A DNA stretch of 64,000 bases, taken from contig NZ_JAANYN010000004.1 in the NCBI RefSeq assembly GCF_011290685.1, forward strand, positions 124,001 to 188,000, in the 5' to 3' direction. Position numbers and translations under genes: made by a program. The notes below the pieces were generated by a model. The model was given only the letters and a program-made list of their open reading frames with translations, did no database searches and was not told where the DNA came from. The DNA is from Cyclobacterium plantarum (lineage in GTDB: Bacteria > Bacteroidota > Bacteroidia > Cytophagales > Cyclobacteriaceae). Shown in pieces: positions 46,759 through 56,531 of this stretch. Numbering within the stretch: the first letter of the stretch is position 1; each line of letters opens with the position of its first letter.

Positions 46759-48186
46759 ATGAAGCGACATACCCAATTTATCCTTTCCAACTTATTTTTT
46801 ATTTTGTTTTCTTTTGGGCAACCATCGGTTGCTCAGGAGAAATTCCCCACTGTTGATGGGTACAAAGGTATTTGGTTTACTCTGGGTCAATTTTCCACAT
46901 ATGGAGACAAATACTCAGGCGGCCTGGGTACTTACACTGCAAAGCATATTCCCCTGGCCATCCATGCGCCGGAGGTCAACCGGACTTTTTTTGTATACGG
47001 GGGCACCAGGTCTGAAAGTGAGAAACACCTTTTGTGTATGATAGGCATGTTTGATCATGAAACAGGAATGGTGAGCAAACCTGTGATCGTTCATGATAAA
47101 ATGGGGGTGGATGATCCCCATGACAACCCCAGCCTGTCACTAGATAGTGAGGGTCATATATGGGTTTTTGTAAGCGGTAGAGGGAGAAAAAGGATGGGTT
47201 TTAAATACAAAAGCAAGGAACCCTACAAAATTGATGCTTTTGATCTGATTTCCGAGGAAGAAATGACCTATCCTCAACCCAAATATATTCCAGAAATGGG
47301 GTTTCTCAATTTATTCACCAAATATACGGGCATAAGGGAGCTGTATTTTGAAACAAGTGCCTATGGAATGAATTGGTCTACTGATCAAAAGTTGGTAGCC
47401 ATTAAAAGAAATGGGGACGACAATAGCGGGCATTATCAGATTAGTGGTCAAAGCGGTAATAAAATTGGTTTTTTCTGCAATTGGCATCCCAATGGAAATG
47501 TAGACCTCAGAACCAATCTATATTACTTTCAAACCACTGATTTTGGAGAAACATGGACTGATGTGCAAGGAAACAAAGTATCAATTCCGGTAGTGAATTT
47601 GACTTCCTCCGGGCTGGTAAAGGAGTATTTCAGCCAAAAAAGGAATGTGTATTTAAAGGATGTGAATTTTGATTCTGAAGGTAATCCTATTGCTTTGTAT
47701 GTGGAAGGAATAGGGCATCAACCCGGTCCTGAAAATGGAAGCAGGAAGTGGCATGTGGTTCATTGGAACGGCAATTCATGGGAAGACCATGTCATTACCG
47801 AATCGGATCAAAACTATGATATGGGAAGTCTTTGGGTGGCAGGAGATGACTGGATGGTAATTGGTCCAACGACTGACAGCCCGCAGGATTGGGGAGCCGG
47901 TGGAGAGGTAGAAATGTGGAAAAGCAATGATGGAGGAGCCAATTGGGATAAGGCAAAAACTTTAACCAGAGGGAGCCAAAGAAACCATAACTACATCAGA
48001 AAAGTAGTTGATGGTCAGGATCCTTTTTATTATTTCTGGGCGGATGGAAATCCAAATGAATTCAGTAAAAGCCAACTTTATTTTGGCAACAGTGCAGGCC
48101 AGGTCTGGGTACTTCCTTACGAAATGGAAAAAGAGCAGGTAAAACCCAGGAGATGGCGCTCAGGTTGGTTCAGCAGTTGGTTTTAA
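46759..48186 (+). CDS. BNR_4-type beta-propeller protein (possible ulvan-type lyase or rhamnosidase)
   Basis: 475 residues with a signal peptide (ending PSVAQ). The mature chain is a propeller: YKGIWFTLGQFSTYGDKYSG, PHDNPSLSLDSEGHIWVFVS, FQTTDFGETWTDVQG (an Asp-box-like motif), LYVEGIGHQPGPENGSRKWH and MWKSNDGGANWDKAKTL. This is the BNR_4 pattern, found in polysaccharide lyases of the PL24/PL25 type and in GH145-like enzymes rather than in classical sialidases. His residues in the first blades (HIPLAIH, PHDNPS) could be catalytic. Substrate undetermined. It sits between a lone receiver gene and the membrane regulator, with no clear operon partner. Confidence 0.7.
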   Translation: MKRHTQFILSNLFFILFSFGQPSVAQEKFPTVDGYKGIWFTLGQFSTYGDKYSGGLGTYTAKHIPLAIHAPEVNRTFFVYGGTRSESEKHLLCMIGMFDHETGMVSKPVIVHDKMGVDDPHDNPSLSLDSEGHIWVFVSGRGRKRMGFKYKSKEPYKIDAFDLISEEEMTYPQPKYIPEMGFLNLFTKYTGIRELYFETSAYGMNWSTDQKLVAIKRNGDDNSGHYQISGQSGNKIGFFCNWHPNGNVDLRTNLYYFQTTDFGETWTDVQGNKVSIPVVNLTSSGLVKEYFSQKRNVYLKDVNFDSEGNPIALYVEGIGHQPGPENGSRKWHVVHWNGNSWEDHVITESDQNYDMGSLWVAGDDWMVIGPTTDSPQDWGAGGEVEMWKSNDGGANWDKAKTLTRGSQRNHNYIRKVVDGQDPFYYFWADGNPNEFSKSQLYFGNSAGQVWVLPYEMEKEQVKPRRWRSGWFSSWF

Positions 48187-48284
48187 GCAAGGAAAAAACA
48201 ATTTTGAACTTTACCTTTCAGGATTAGTTGAAACTGGGAACTGATTTTTGACCTTATGGGGTTAATTTAGAAAGGTAATGTGAC

Positions 48285-50189
48285 ATGTATATCCTGTTTC
48301 GTTTGAGTAGAGTACCTTTCCTGATCAAATTGTTTCATGTGATGGCTTTTTTGCTGCTGTCTGAGTCTGGATTTGGGCAGCGCATTTCAGGAGAAGCAAC
48401 ATTAGCCATAGATGACAACTGGAATGAGAGAATATATGCCATAGACCAGCTTGAATTTTTTGAAGATACATCCGATACCCTGGTATTTGGAGACATCATC
48501 AAAAAGGAGTTCCAGCAATATTTTAAAATCGATGCAAATTTCAGTAAAAATGATTTCAATACCAGTCATACTTATTGGGTAAAACTTTCTATAGCCAATA
48601 ACCCAGATAGCGACAAAAAGTGGTTGCTGGAATTTTACGATCAAAGTATAGATAAGATAGAAGCTTATTTTCCGGATGAAAACGGAATGTATCAACGGCG
48701 ATTAATGGGGGACGACCTCCCCTTTAACAACCGACTTTTCTACCATAAAAATTTTCAGCACGAAATCCCTAACCAGTTGGATAGAATTGAGAATTTTTAC
48801 TTTAAGATCAATTCCACACAGAAGGCCGATATCCGCATTGCGGTTCGCTCACTTCACCGGTTTATTCATTATGCCCTTAGTGAATATTTTCTCTATGGTT
48901 TGTTTTATGGCATGATTCTCATTATTGCCTTTTACAATTTCCTTATTTTTCTGGCCGTAAGGGAAATGAAATATATCTATTATATTTTATACTTGCTGAG
49001 CGTGGGATTTTATGCCATGAGTTTGGATGGCATAGGTTTCCAATATTTTTGGCCGCAATTGCCAGAATTGAACTTTTTTGTGAATGGCGTATTTAGTTTT
49101 TTTATTGTTTTTTGGGCTGTCTTGTTTACTATCCGCTTTTTAAACACCCGTAGAAGGGCTAAAACCTTTCATTATTTGCTTTGGTTTTCTTTGTTTTTCA
49201 AATCCATGATTTTCATGGCAGGACTGTTGATTGATAAATCCTATTTTGAAATTTCCTTTTTTGATCTGATTCCTTTCTTACTGATATTTTCTACAGGTAT
49301 TTATTTGTTATCCAGGAATTTTCAGGCAGCGCGATTTTTTGTGATGGCCTATGGTGTTTTGTTTACTGGAGTATTGATAAAAGTCCTGGCAAGCTATGCC
49401 ATAATACCACACCATATCATCGTTTACTATAGCCTTCATTTTGCTTTTCTGGTTGAGATGGTCTTGTTGTCTTTTGCTCTGGGAGACAGGATCCGAATCA
49501 TGAAAGAAATACGGGATAAAGCATTAAAGCGTTCCTTGAATCAATACAAGGAAAATATAGCTTTGAAGGAGAGAGTAAACCTGGAGTTGGAAACAAAGGT
49601 AAAAGACAGAACTACCGAATTGGAGGAAAAAAACCGTTTACTCGAACATTATAACCAGCAATTGCAGGATAAGGATAAGGAGATCAAAAGAATAAATGCC
49701 TTACTCGACAAAGATAATTGGAAGTTAAAAAGTTCAATCAGGGATTCTTACAAGGCACGAATTTCTCAACAATCCCTTTCCCGGGAAGAATTTGCCAATA
49801 TTTTTCCGGATCAATCGGCCTGTTACCGGTATTTGGAGGATCTCAAATGGGGAAAAGGTTTTTCATGCAGGCAATGCGGCAAAACCAAATTTGGAAAAGG
49901 CCCAAAATGGTTTTCACGGAGATGCACCCATTGCGGACACATTGATTCCGCAACAGCTGGTACGATTTTTCATGGAATTAAATTCCCTCTTGAAAAAGCC
50001 TTTTATATTCTTTATGCTTCCCTGGAGGTGAAGGACAAGATGACCCTTGATGAATTGTCAGAAGTTTTGGATTTAGGCCGGAATACAATTTGGGCTTTTC
50101 GGAAAAAGGTAAATCAAAGAATGCAAGCAGCTGAAGAGGGTAGTTTGAAATGGGAGGAACTGATTCTTTTGCAACCCTTGTCTACCTGA
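48285..50189 (+). CDS. 7TMR-DISM membrane sensor fused to a transposase-type zinc ribbon and HTH
   Basis: 634 residues. Signal peptide about 1-32; extracytoplasmic sensor domain about 45-190 (7TMR-DISM type: TYWVKLSIANNPDSDKKWLL, YFKINSTQKADIRIAVRS); seven hydrophobic helices about 200-400 (YFLYGLFYGMILIIAFYNFL is the signature first helix); coiled coil about 405-480. The C-terminus is not a kinase or cyclase but a zinc ribbon with C528-x2-C531 and C547-x2-C550, then TAGTIFHGIKFPLEKAFYIL and LDELSEVLDLGRNTIWAFRK, the N-terminal zinc ribbon and helix-turn-helix of IS1595-type transposases. No catalytic transposase domain follows. The likely role is a membrane-bound transcription regulator sensing a periplasmic sugar. 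It lies 299 bases upstream of SusC and is the best candidate regulator of that locus. Confidence 0.88.
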   Translation: MYILFRLSRVPFLIKLFHVMAFLLLSESGFGQRISGEATLAIDDNWNERIYAIDQLEFFEDTSDTLVFGDIIKKEFQQYFKIDANFSKNDFNTSHTYWVKLSIANNPDSDKKWLLEFYDQSIDKIEAYFPDENGMYQRRLMGDDLPFNNRLFYHKNFQHEIPNQLDRIENFYFKINSTQKADIRIAVRSLHRFIHYALSEYFLYGLFYGMILIIAFYNFLIFLAVREMKYIYYILYLLSVGFYAMSLDGIGFQYFWPQLPELNFFVNGVFSFFIVFWAVLFTIRFLNTRRRAKTFHYLLWFSLFFKSMIFMAGLLIDKSYFEISFFDLIPFLLIFSTGIYLLSRNFQAARFFVMAYGVLFTGVLIKVLASYAIIPHHIIVYYSLHFAFLVEMVLLSFALGDRIRIMKEIRDKALKRSLNQYKENIALKERVNLELETKVKDRTTELEEKNRLLEHYNQQLQDKDKEIKRINALLDKDNWKLKSSIRDSYKARISQQSLSREEFANIFPDQSACYRYLEDLKWGKGFSCRQCGKTKFGKGPKWFSRRCTHCGHIDSATAGTIFHGIKFPLEKAFYILYASLEVKDKMTLDELSEVLDLGRNTIWAFRKKVNQRMQAAEEGSLKWEELILLQPLST

Positions 50190-50488
50190 TTTTTTAATTA
50201 TAATATCTTTAATTAAATTTTTTGGCCTCCAATAGCGAAGTATATAAAAGTTTGATAAATTCCTTGGATGTTTATTTTTAAAAATCCTGTTTAAAGCAAA
50301 ATAACAATGATTCTTATGTTATTAAACTGGAAAAAGCCAGGAGAATTTTTCGATTTTTAGAGCCCAGATTTCCAACATTTCTTATTGGAATTCAGATGTT
50401 TTTAAGTCTTTAGATTACCTTTTCGGAGGAAATACCAATAGTCAGATTTCCTATTAAATTATTAAATACTACCTAACTTAACTGATGT
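50190..50488. other. leader of the third SusC/SusD locus
   Basis: 299 bases, AT-rich, no gene or hairpin assigned. If the upstream membrane regulator binds DNA, this is the expected target region; no inverted repeat that could be an operator stood out. Confidence 0.4.
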
Positions 50489-53400
50489 ATGAAAATTCCT
50501 TTTACTTACAGCAAGGGATATTTTAAACCCAAAATTCCAGCAAAATTGGGATGGAGCCTGGGCTTTTTTCTGTGGATGATAAGCCTGGCTGGCTCAAGTG
50601 CCATCGCTCAACAAATTTCTGTATCTGGAAATATTACTGATCCGACAGGAGAATCGGTTCCGGGAGTGAATATTCTCGAAAAAAATACCAGCAACGGAAC
50701 CGTATCCGACATGGACGGTAATTATGAATTAACGGTCAGCTCCTCCGAGGCGATACTGGTGTTTTCTTTTATAGGTTTTGAAACCCAGGAAGTGAATGTC
50801 AATGGCAGGAGCCAGATTAATGTGGTGTTTTCTGAAGACTCGCAAAATCTCGAGGAGGTGGTAGTAGTTGGGTACGGTACCCAAAGGGAAAAGGACCTTA
50901 CTTCTGCCATTACCACTGTAAAATCTGATGATATCATCAAAACGCCCAATTCTCAAGCCATGCAGGCGCTTCAAGGCCGTGTGGCTGGTGTACAAATCGT
51001 CAGTAACGGGGCACCCGGTGCTTCTCCTACCGTCCGTGTGAGAGGTGTTGGTTCTTTCGAAGGTGGAGCGGCTCCCCTTTATGTGGTAGATGGCATGTTT
51101 TTCGATAATATTGATTTTCTGAATCCAAACGATATTGAAACCATATCCGTCTTAAAAGATGCATCTGCATCCGCCATTTACGGGGTAAGGGCTGCAAACG
51201 GTGTAGTGGTCATAGAAACCAAGTCCGGTAGTTACAATCAGGAGCCGGAAATTGTTTATGATGGTTATTATGGGGTACAAAACCCACAAAATATTTTAAA
51301 AATGGCCAATACCCAACAGTTTGTCGGGTACATCAATGAGACAGGATCGGCTCCGGATATTGCTTTTGTTCAAAATGCCATTCAGCGGTATGGCAGAAGC
51401 CGCATTGATCCCAGTTTGCCGGATGTGAACACAGATTGGTATGCTGAAATGATGCAGCCAGCTACCATCCAGAACCACACCCTATCTATCAATGGAGGGA
51501 GTGAAAGGACCCGATACTCCGTGGGAGGTAGTTACTTTGATCAACAGGGTCTGATGAAAGATACCCGTAACAGCTATAAGCGGATGAATTTCAGGGTAAA
51601 ATTGGATGCCGATCTCAAGGATTGGATTAGTGTAGGCGGTAACCTGAATGTCAGTACAGGAGAGCAGTACAATGGGGATAATGGGGCCTGGTTCCGGTCT
51701 TATTTTGCAGTACCCATCATTCCGGTGTATGATGAGCAAAATGAAAATGCCCAGCCCTATCAACTCTCCAATGCCCAGCAAATCGGATACAGGGGCAATC
51801 AAAATCCATTTTACAGCCTTTTATATTCCGACAACAAAAACAAGATTGCGAAAATACTGGGTAACTTTTATGCCGAATTGGAAATTATTCCCAATAACCT
51901 GACCTTCAAAACGTCTTATAATTACAACCTGGAATCGGTAACCAGCAGGAACGTTGGCTTTGCCTATAACGATGGGGTAACTGAGCGGCAATCGTCCATC
52001 AACAGGAGAACCTTCAACCGTTATGATCAGATTTGGGATAATTTCCTTACCTACCAAAACAATTTTGACAGACATAACCTGACGGTCGTTTTGGGACAAT
52101 CTTACAGGAGCGAAACCAATGAAGCTTTGTTTGCCAGGGGGGAAAATATCAATCCTAATCCGGACAGGGACCAGGAACAGTTCTGGTACCTGAATAATGC
52201 GACTGATTTTGACCTCAATGGTATTGGCGATGGAGGATCACGTTTGTTCTTTCAGTCTTATTTTTCCCGTGTGGCCTATAATTACGATGACCGTTACCTT
52301 TTGTATGGTACCTTTCGGCGAGATGGTAACAATAAATTCCAAAACAAATGGGGTAATTTTGCCACTATTGGTGCAGGATGGGTGCTTACTGAAGAAGCCT
52401 TCTTTAATGTAGATGCGATTAATTTCTTAAAACTTCGCGGATCATGGGGTGAATTGGGTAATGATGGTATCAGCCCTTCCGTAGGTGCCCCGGTGCTGGT
52501 GGAAAACAATGCTGCCATTGATGGGGTATTGGTGATTGGACGGCGTCTGGATCCAACCTTTGATTTGATAGAGCAGTGGGAAACAACGGTAGAAAGAAAT
52601 TTCGGTCTGAATGCCCGCATGTTCAGGGAAAGGCTTTCTATAGAAGCGGACTATTTTATCAGAGATACACGAAACCTTGCGGTGAGCATCATCCCTCCGG
52701 TAATCCGTGCCAGTGAAAGGAGAAGTGTGGGTGAAATCCGGAATCAGGGGCTGGAAGTGGCGGCCAATTGGGAGGATAACCTGACTACCAATTTTTCCTA
52801 TTATTTTGGCGGAAATTTTGGAACACTTAAAAACACCGTTCTAGGTCTGGGTGGGGCAGAAGGCCTGGATGCAGGTTCAGCAGAGTTCAGACAAAGGTCC
52901 ATTATTGGTCAGCCCTATCAGGCTTTCTTCGGATATGAGACGGATGGGGTTTTCCAATCTCAGGAGCAAATAAATGCTTACGGTTACACCCAGGAATTCA
53001 TCAACGACAATGACCTGCAGCCTGGCGATTTGATTTTCAGGGATCAAAACGGAGACGGTATGGTCAATGACCAGGATCGGGTGGTACTGGGCTCTTTTTT
53101 GCCCAGTCTGACTTATGGCTTTAATGCAGGGTTCCGTTATAGAAACCTGGATTTTTCAGCCCTCTTTCAAGGGCAATCCGGCTATAAAATCCTAAACCGG
53201 AAACGGGGAGAAATCATTTTCACCAATGATACCAACTTGGATGCCGAACTTGCCAATAACCTTTGGAGAGGAGAGGGTACATCCAATCGTTACCCCTCCG
53301 CTGCAGGCTTGCGTAAGGGTTGGAACCAAAATCTGAGCGATTATTTTGTGGAAGACGGTTCCTATTTCAGAATTCAAAATGTAAGGCTTTCTTATACCCT

Positions 53401-53578
53401 TGCAGACAAAGAGGTTTTCGGCACTACAATGCCTGAGACCAGATTCACCCTTACTGCAGAGCGACCCTTAACGATGTTTAATTACAACGGTTTTAATCCC
53501 GAAGTGGCAAATGGTATTGACCGGCAGGTATACCCTATCCCGGCCATCTATACCGTTGGTCTGAACATTAAACTTTAA
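50489..53578 (+). CDS. susC: SusC/RagA-family TonB-dependent receptor
   Basis: 1029 residues. Long signal region (cleavage near SSAIAQ, about residue 41), carboxypeptidase-like domain about 45-120 (SGNITDPTGESVPGVNILEK), TonB box EEVVVVGYGTQ, plug with PLYVVDGMFFDN, NPNDIETISVLKDASASAIY and GVRAANGVVVIET, and a barrel ending IYTVGLNIKL. No STN domain, so control is not through a FecR protein, in agreement with the separate membrane regulator upstream. The SusD gene begins immediately after the stop codon. By context (two GH144-type enzymes) it should import beta-1,2-gluco-oligosaccharides. Confidence 0.95.
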   Translation: MKIPFTYSKGYFKPKIPAKLGWSLGFFLWMISLAGSSAIAQQISVSGNITDPTGESVPGVNILEKNTSNGTVSDMDGNYELTVSSSEAILVFSFIGFETQEVNVNGRSQINVVFSEDSQNLEEVVVVGYGTQREKDLTSAITTVKSDDIIKTPNSQAMQALQGRVAGVQIVSNGAPGASPTVRVRGVGSFEGGAAPLYVVDGMFFDNIDFLNPNDIETISVLKDASASAIYGVRAANGVVVIETKSGSYNQEPEIVYDGYYGVQNPQNILKMANTQQFVGYINETGSAPDIAFVQNAIQRYGRSRIDPSLPDVNTDWYAEMMQPATIQNHTLSINGGSERTRYSVGGSYFDQQGLMKDTRNSYKRMNFRVKLDADLKDWISVGGNLNVSTGEQYNGDNGAWFRSYFAVPIIPVYDEQNENAQPYQLSNAQQIGYRGNQNPFYSLLYSDNKNKIAKILGNFYAELEIIPNNLTFKTSYNYNLESVTSRNVGFAYNDGVTERQSSINRRTFNRYDQIWDNFLTYQNNFDRHNLTVVLGQSYRSETNEALFARGENINPNPDRDQEQFWYLNNATDFDLNGIGDGGSRLFFQSYFSRVAYNYDDRYLLYGTFRRDGNNKFQNKWGNFATIGAGWVLTEEAFFNVDAINFLKLRGSWGELGNDGISPSVGAPVLVENNAAIDGVLVIGRRLDPTFDLIEQWETTVERNFGLNARMFRERLSIEADYFIRDTRNLAVSIIPPVIRASERRSVGEIRNQGLEVAANWEDNLTTNFSYYFGGNFGTLKNTVLGLGGAEGLDAGSAEFRQRSIIGQPYQAFFGYETDGVFQSQEQINAYGYTQEFINDNDLQPGDLIFRDQNGDGMVNDQDRVVLGSFLPSLTYGFNAGFRYRNLDFSALFQGQSGYKILNRKRGEIIFTNDTNLDAELANNLWRGEGTSNRYPSAAGLRKGWNQNLSDYFVEDGSYFRIQNVRLSYTLADKEVFGTTMPETRFTLTAERPLTMFNYNGFNPEVANGIDRQVYPIPAIYTVGLNIKL

Positions 53579-55129
53579 ATGAAGATGAAGATGAATATCT
53601 ATAAATATATTTCCGTGCTGTTTCTGGTCTTTTCAGCAATCCTCATGGGACCGGCTTGTACTGATGTGTTGGATGAGCCATTAGAAAATGAATTTATTGC
53701 TGAAGATACTGATTATAATCAATCTGAAAACATGGTATTGCTTTTGTACGGCGCTTATGGCGAATTGTACAGTTTGCAATGGGAAACTTTTCCCTTAATA
53801 AGTGTTCGGGGCGATGACGTTAATGCGGCTGGGGACCAGTTTCCTCTTACAGAAACGGACGAGTTTCGGTATGACAGGAATTTTTGGATGTACAATTCCA
53901 CCTGGCTCAATTTGTATTCTGATCTCCTGTACTGGCATGGTGCCATGGAAGAAATCGAAAAGTACCGGGAGGCCGGTGCCAATGAAGCCAATGCGAGGCA
54001 ATACATTGCAGAAATCAGGGTCATGAGAGCTTTTGAATTAATGTATCTGGCCAAACTTTGGGGATCAGTGCTTATACCCAATGCGTCCGAGCCCAGCCAT
54101 TTGTTTAATGTGGAGTTGTCCGATTATCAAACCGTAATGCAACACATTTCCATGGAAATGGATGCGGCTATCCCGGATTTGCCAAGTGTTCGTCCCAACC
54201 AAAGGTCTGATGTAAGGGGAGGAGTGACCCGCTACACGGCATTGGCTGTCAAGGCAAGGGCCAATATGGAGCTGCACAACCACACTGCAGTGGTGGCTGC
54301 CACAGAGGAAATCATCGGGAGTGATTTATTTACCCTGGAACCGGATTTTTATCAGCTTTTTAAAATTTCCGGAAAGCTGAATGATGAAAATTTGCTGGAG
54401 TTGCAATATTCTGATTTTGGTCAGGCCAGCGGAACACGTACCCGCTACCTCTGGGATTTTTTCGGCCCCGCCAGCTGGACACCTGCCGTTTCTGGAGCAG
54501 GGGGAGGTTGGGGGTTTTTCGAACCCTCCAATAAATACGTAAAGTTTATGCTGGACAGAAATGAACAGGAGCGTCTTACCACTTCTGTATTATTTACCCC
54601 AGACGGAATAGCTGAAATTCAATCCGATGCTGCCTATGAGAATTTACCGGATTGGGTTTCCAATGTAAGTCCCGACGGAGATGTGTTTAACAATCATCCC
54701 CGGTATCAATTCCTGAGCGGTAAGCATTACCTTCCTTCCACCCAGTTGACCCCCGGAAGGTTTACTTATGGGGAAAACAAGAATTTCACCTGCATCCGGT
54801 ATGCTGAAATACTGCTATTGCATGCAGAAGCTCTGGTCAATGGAGCCAGTAGTCAGGTCTTGTCAGCAGAAGAAGCTGTAAATCTGGTAAGGGCCAGGGC
54901 TGGGTTGAATAACCTTACCTCCGTGGATCTGGATGCCGTATTGGAAGAAAAATATGCTGAATTTGCCATGGAATGGGGAATAAGGTATTTTGACCTGATC
55001 AGGTATGACCGCACTTCAGAACTGAATTATGGCGGCAGGACCTTTAGCGAAGGAGATCGGTATCTGCCATACCCGCTGGAGCAACAAGACATCTTACCGC
55101 AAATACGGGAGGCAGCAAATGAAGAATGA
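53579..55129 (+). CDS. susD: SusD/RagB-family surface glycan-binding lipoprotein
   Basis: 516 residues; the start codon directly follows the SusC stop. Signal with Cys in MGPACTDVLDEP. SusD landmarks: NMVLLLYGAYGELYSLQWET, YIAEIRVMRAFELMYLAKLW, TRYTALAVKARANMELHNHT, FTCIRYAEILLLHAEALVNG, VNLVRARAGLNNLT, VLEEKYAEFAMEWGIRYFDL and the final YLPYPLEQQDILP. It forms the lid of the SusC channel. The coding end overlaps the LamG lipoprotein start by 11 bases. Confidence 0.94.
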   Translation: MKMKMNIYKYISVLFLVFSAILMGPACTDVLDEPLENEFIAEDTDYNQSENMVLLLYGAYGELYSLQWETFPLISVRGDDVNAAGDQFPLTETDEFRYDRNFWMYNSTWLNLYSDLLYWHGAMEEIEKYREAGANEANARQYIAEIRVMRAFELMYLAKLWGSVLIPNASEPSHLFNVELSDYQTVMQHISMEMDAAIPDLPSVRPNQRSDVRGGVTRYTALAVKARANMELHNHTAVVAATEEIIGSDLFTLEPDFYQLFKISGKLNDENLLELQYSDFGQASGTRTRYLWDFFGPASWTPAVSGAGGGWGFFEPSNKYVKFMLDRNEQERLTTSVLFTPDGIAEIQSDAAYENLPDWVSNVSPDGDVFNNHPRYQFLSGKHYLPSTQLTPGRFTYGENKNFTCIRYAEILLLHAEALVNGASSQVLSAEEAVNLVRARAGLNNLTSVDLDAVLEEKYAEFAMEWGIRYFDLIRYDRTSELNYGGRTFSEGDRYLPYPLEQQDILPQIREAANEE

Positions 55130-56240
55130 TTTGAAACATAAAATATATTCCAAGATGTTAAATAAATGGATCAGCCTGCTGGCAATTGTGGTGTTTTGCC
55201 TTAGTGCCTGTACAGATGGCTATATTGACGATATTGAATTTGTTGAACCGGGAGCAGACAGTGAATCTCCCGAAATTACTTTAAACTACCCAACGGATGG
55301 TACCCAGATTCGGGTTACAGAAGATGTTACTTCCATTGAGATCGATCTTGAAGTTGTAGACGATATTGAAATCGAATGGGTGGCGGTTGAACTTGATGGA
55401 CAGGAGATTGCAAGGTTTGAGGACTTTAAGGATTACAGGCGGTTTCTGGGTTCCTTTGAATACGATAACCTGACAAATGGAGAACACCAGTTGGATGTCA
55501 TTGCCAGGGATCTTTCCGGGAAGGAAACCAGTACTTCGGTGGTATTTGAAAAAATCGAGCCTTACCAGCCCATTTATGAAGGCGAAGTTTTCTATTTGCC
55601 TTTTGATGGTGATTATACTGAATTGGTGCAGATCCAGAATGCCAATGTATCCGGGTCACCGGGATTTACAGATGGCATATCCGGTAGGGCATATTCCGGT
55701 AGTCCGGACGCATACCTGACTTATGAGGGGGGAAATCTTCACTCTGAAGAGTTCAGTGCCGTTTTTTGGTATAAATTGGATGGAACGCCTGATCGGGCTG
55801 GTCTTTTGGTTATGGGCCCTCCAGACGAAGCCAACCCAACCGCCATGAATAACCGGACTTCCGGATTCAGGCTTTTCAGGGAAAATGCCGGTGGTATGCA
55901 GCGGTTTAAATTGAATGTAGGCAATGGGTCGGGTGAAAACTGGTTCGATGGAGGAGCGGCGGCAGATATTGACCCGTCTTCAGATACCTGGAATCACATC
56001 GCCTTTACCATTTCTTCTGACCAATGTACGGTTTACATCAATGGGGAAGTGGTCAGCCAGGGGAGCTTTCCGGGAATAGACTGGTCTGGTTGCGATATCC
56101 TTTCGGTAGCCTCAGGCGCACCCCGCTTTGCCGGTTGGGGCCATTTGTCTACCTCAAGCCAATTGGATGAATTAAGGATTTTTAACCGGGCTATCAGTCA
56201 GTCTGAAATACAATCCATAATGATGGAAGAGAAAAATTGA
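55119..56240 (+). CDS. LamG-domain lipoprotein, probable surface glycan-binding protein
   Basis: 373 residues from the ATG at 55119 inside the SusD end; an ATG at 55155 directly before the hydrophobic segment is an alternative. Lipobox FCLSAC. An Ig-like domain at about 45-140 (SPEITLNYPTDGTQIRVTED ... LTNGEHQLDVIARDLSGKET) is followed by a laminin-G/concanavalin-like domain at about 150-370 (FYLPFDGDYTELV, FSAVFWYKLDGTPDRAGLLV, SDTWNHIAFTISSDQCTVYI, LDELRIFNRAISQSEI). In the position after SusD, such lipoproteins usually act as extra surface glycan-binding proteins (SusE/F or SGBP role). No catalytic residues are evident. Followed by a strong terminator. Confidence 0.82.
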   Translation: MKNDLKHKIYSKMLNKWISLLAIVVFCLSACTDGYIDDIEFVEPGADSESPEITLNYPTDGTQIRVTEDVTSIEIDLEVVDDIEIEWVAVELDGQEIARFEDFKDYRRFLGSFEYDNLTNGEHQLDVIARDLSGKETSTSVVFEKIEPYQPIYEGEVFYLPFDGDYTELVQIQNANVSGSPGFTDGISGRAYSGSPDAYLTYEGGNLHSEEFSAVFWYKLDGTPDRAGLLVMGPPDEANPTAMNNRTSGFRLFRENAGGMQRFKLNVGNGSGENWFDGGAAADIDPSSDTWNHIAFTISSDQCTVYINGEVVSQGSFPGIDWSGCDILSVASGAPRFAGWGHLSTSSQLDELRIFNRAISQSEIQSIMMEEKN

Positions 56241-56258
56241 AATAATTGACTCAAATGT

Positions 56259-56293
56259 TACAGCAGAAGGAATTCCTTCTGCTGTATTTTTTT
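56259..56293 (+). terminator. Rho-independent terminator
   Basis: Perfect 14-bp palindrome (56259-56286), TACAGCAGAAGGAA and its complement with no unpaired loop bases in the plain reading, followed by seven T. It ends the SusC-SusD-LamG transcript. Confidence 0.88.
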
Positions 56294-56419
56294 CAAGAGT
56301 TGAGCGTGAAGGGAACTTCACATAAAGGGATGAGTATTAAGAATGCGGGATTTTCCCGGGATTTGGAAGCCTTCGGTACAGGGTAAATTGTGTCTTTTAA
56401 AAAGCAAATTGTAAACACA

Positions 56420-56500
56420 TGAAATCGAGCATGACGAGAACGTCACATTGTGGGATGATTAGTAATCATGCGAAGATTCCACCCCGATAAATCGGGGCAG
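56420..56500. repeat. interspersed repeat, copy 1
   Basis: Segment TGAAATCGAGCATGACG..., then GGATGATTAGTAATCATGCGAA, ending with a CCCCGAT-AA-ATCGGGG hairpin (56482-56497). It aligns along most of its length with 62704-62770. It contains nested inverted repeats (GATGATTAGTAATCATG). It lies in the non-coding gap before the first GH144-type gene. Confidence 0.7.
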
Positions 56501-56531
56501 GTTATGACCATTTAAAGACAATTATAAACAG

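Noticed and set aside
46759-48186. Sialidase (neuraminidase)
   Set aside because: Asp-box-like repeats occur, but no Arg triad or FRIP motif can be recognised and the pattern fits BNR_4 proteins instead.
48285-50189. IS1595-family transposase
   Set aside because: Only the zinc ribbon and HTH are present. The catalytic domain is absent, no terminal inverted repeats were seen, and the first 480 residues are a membrane sensor.
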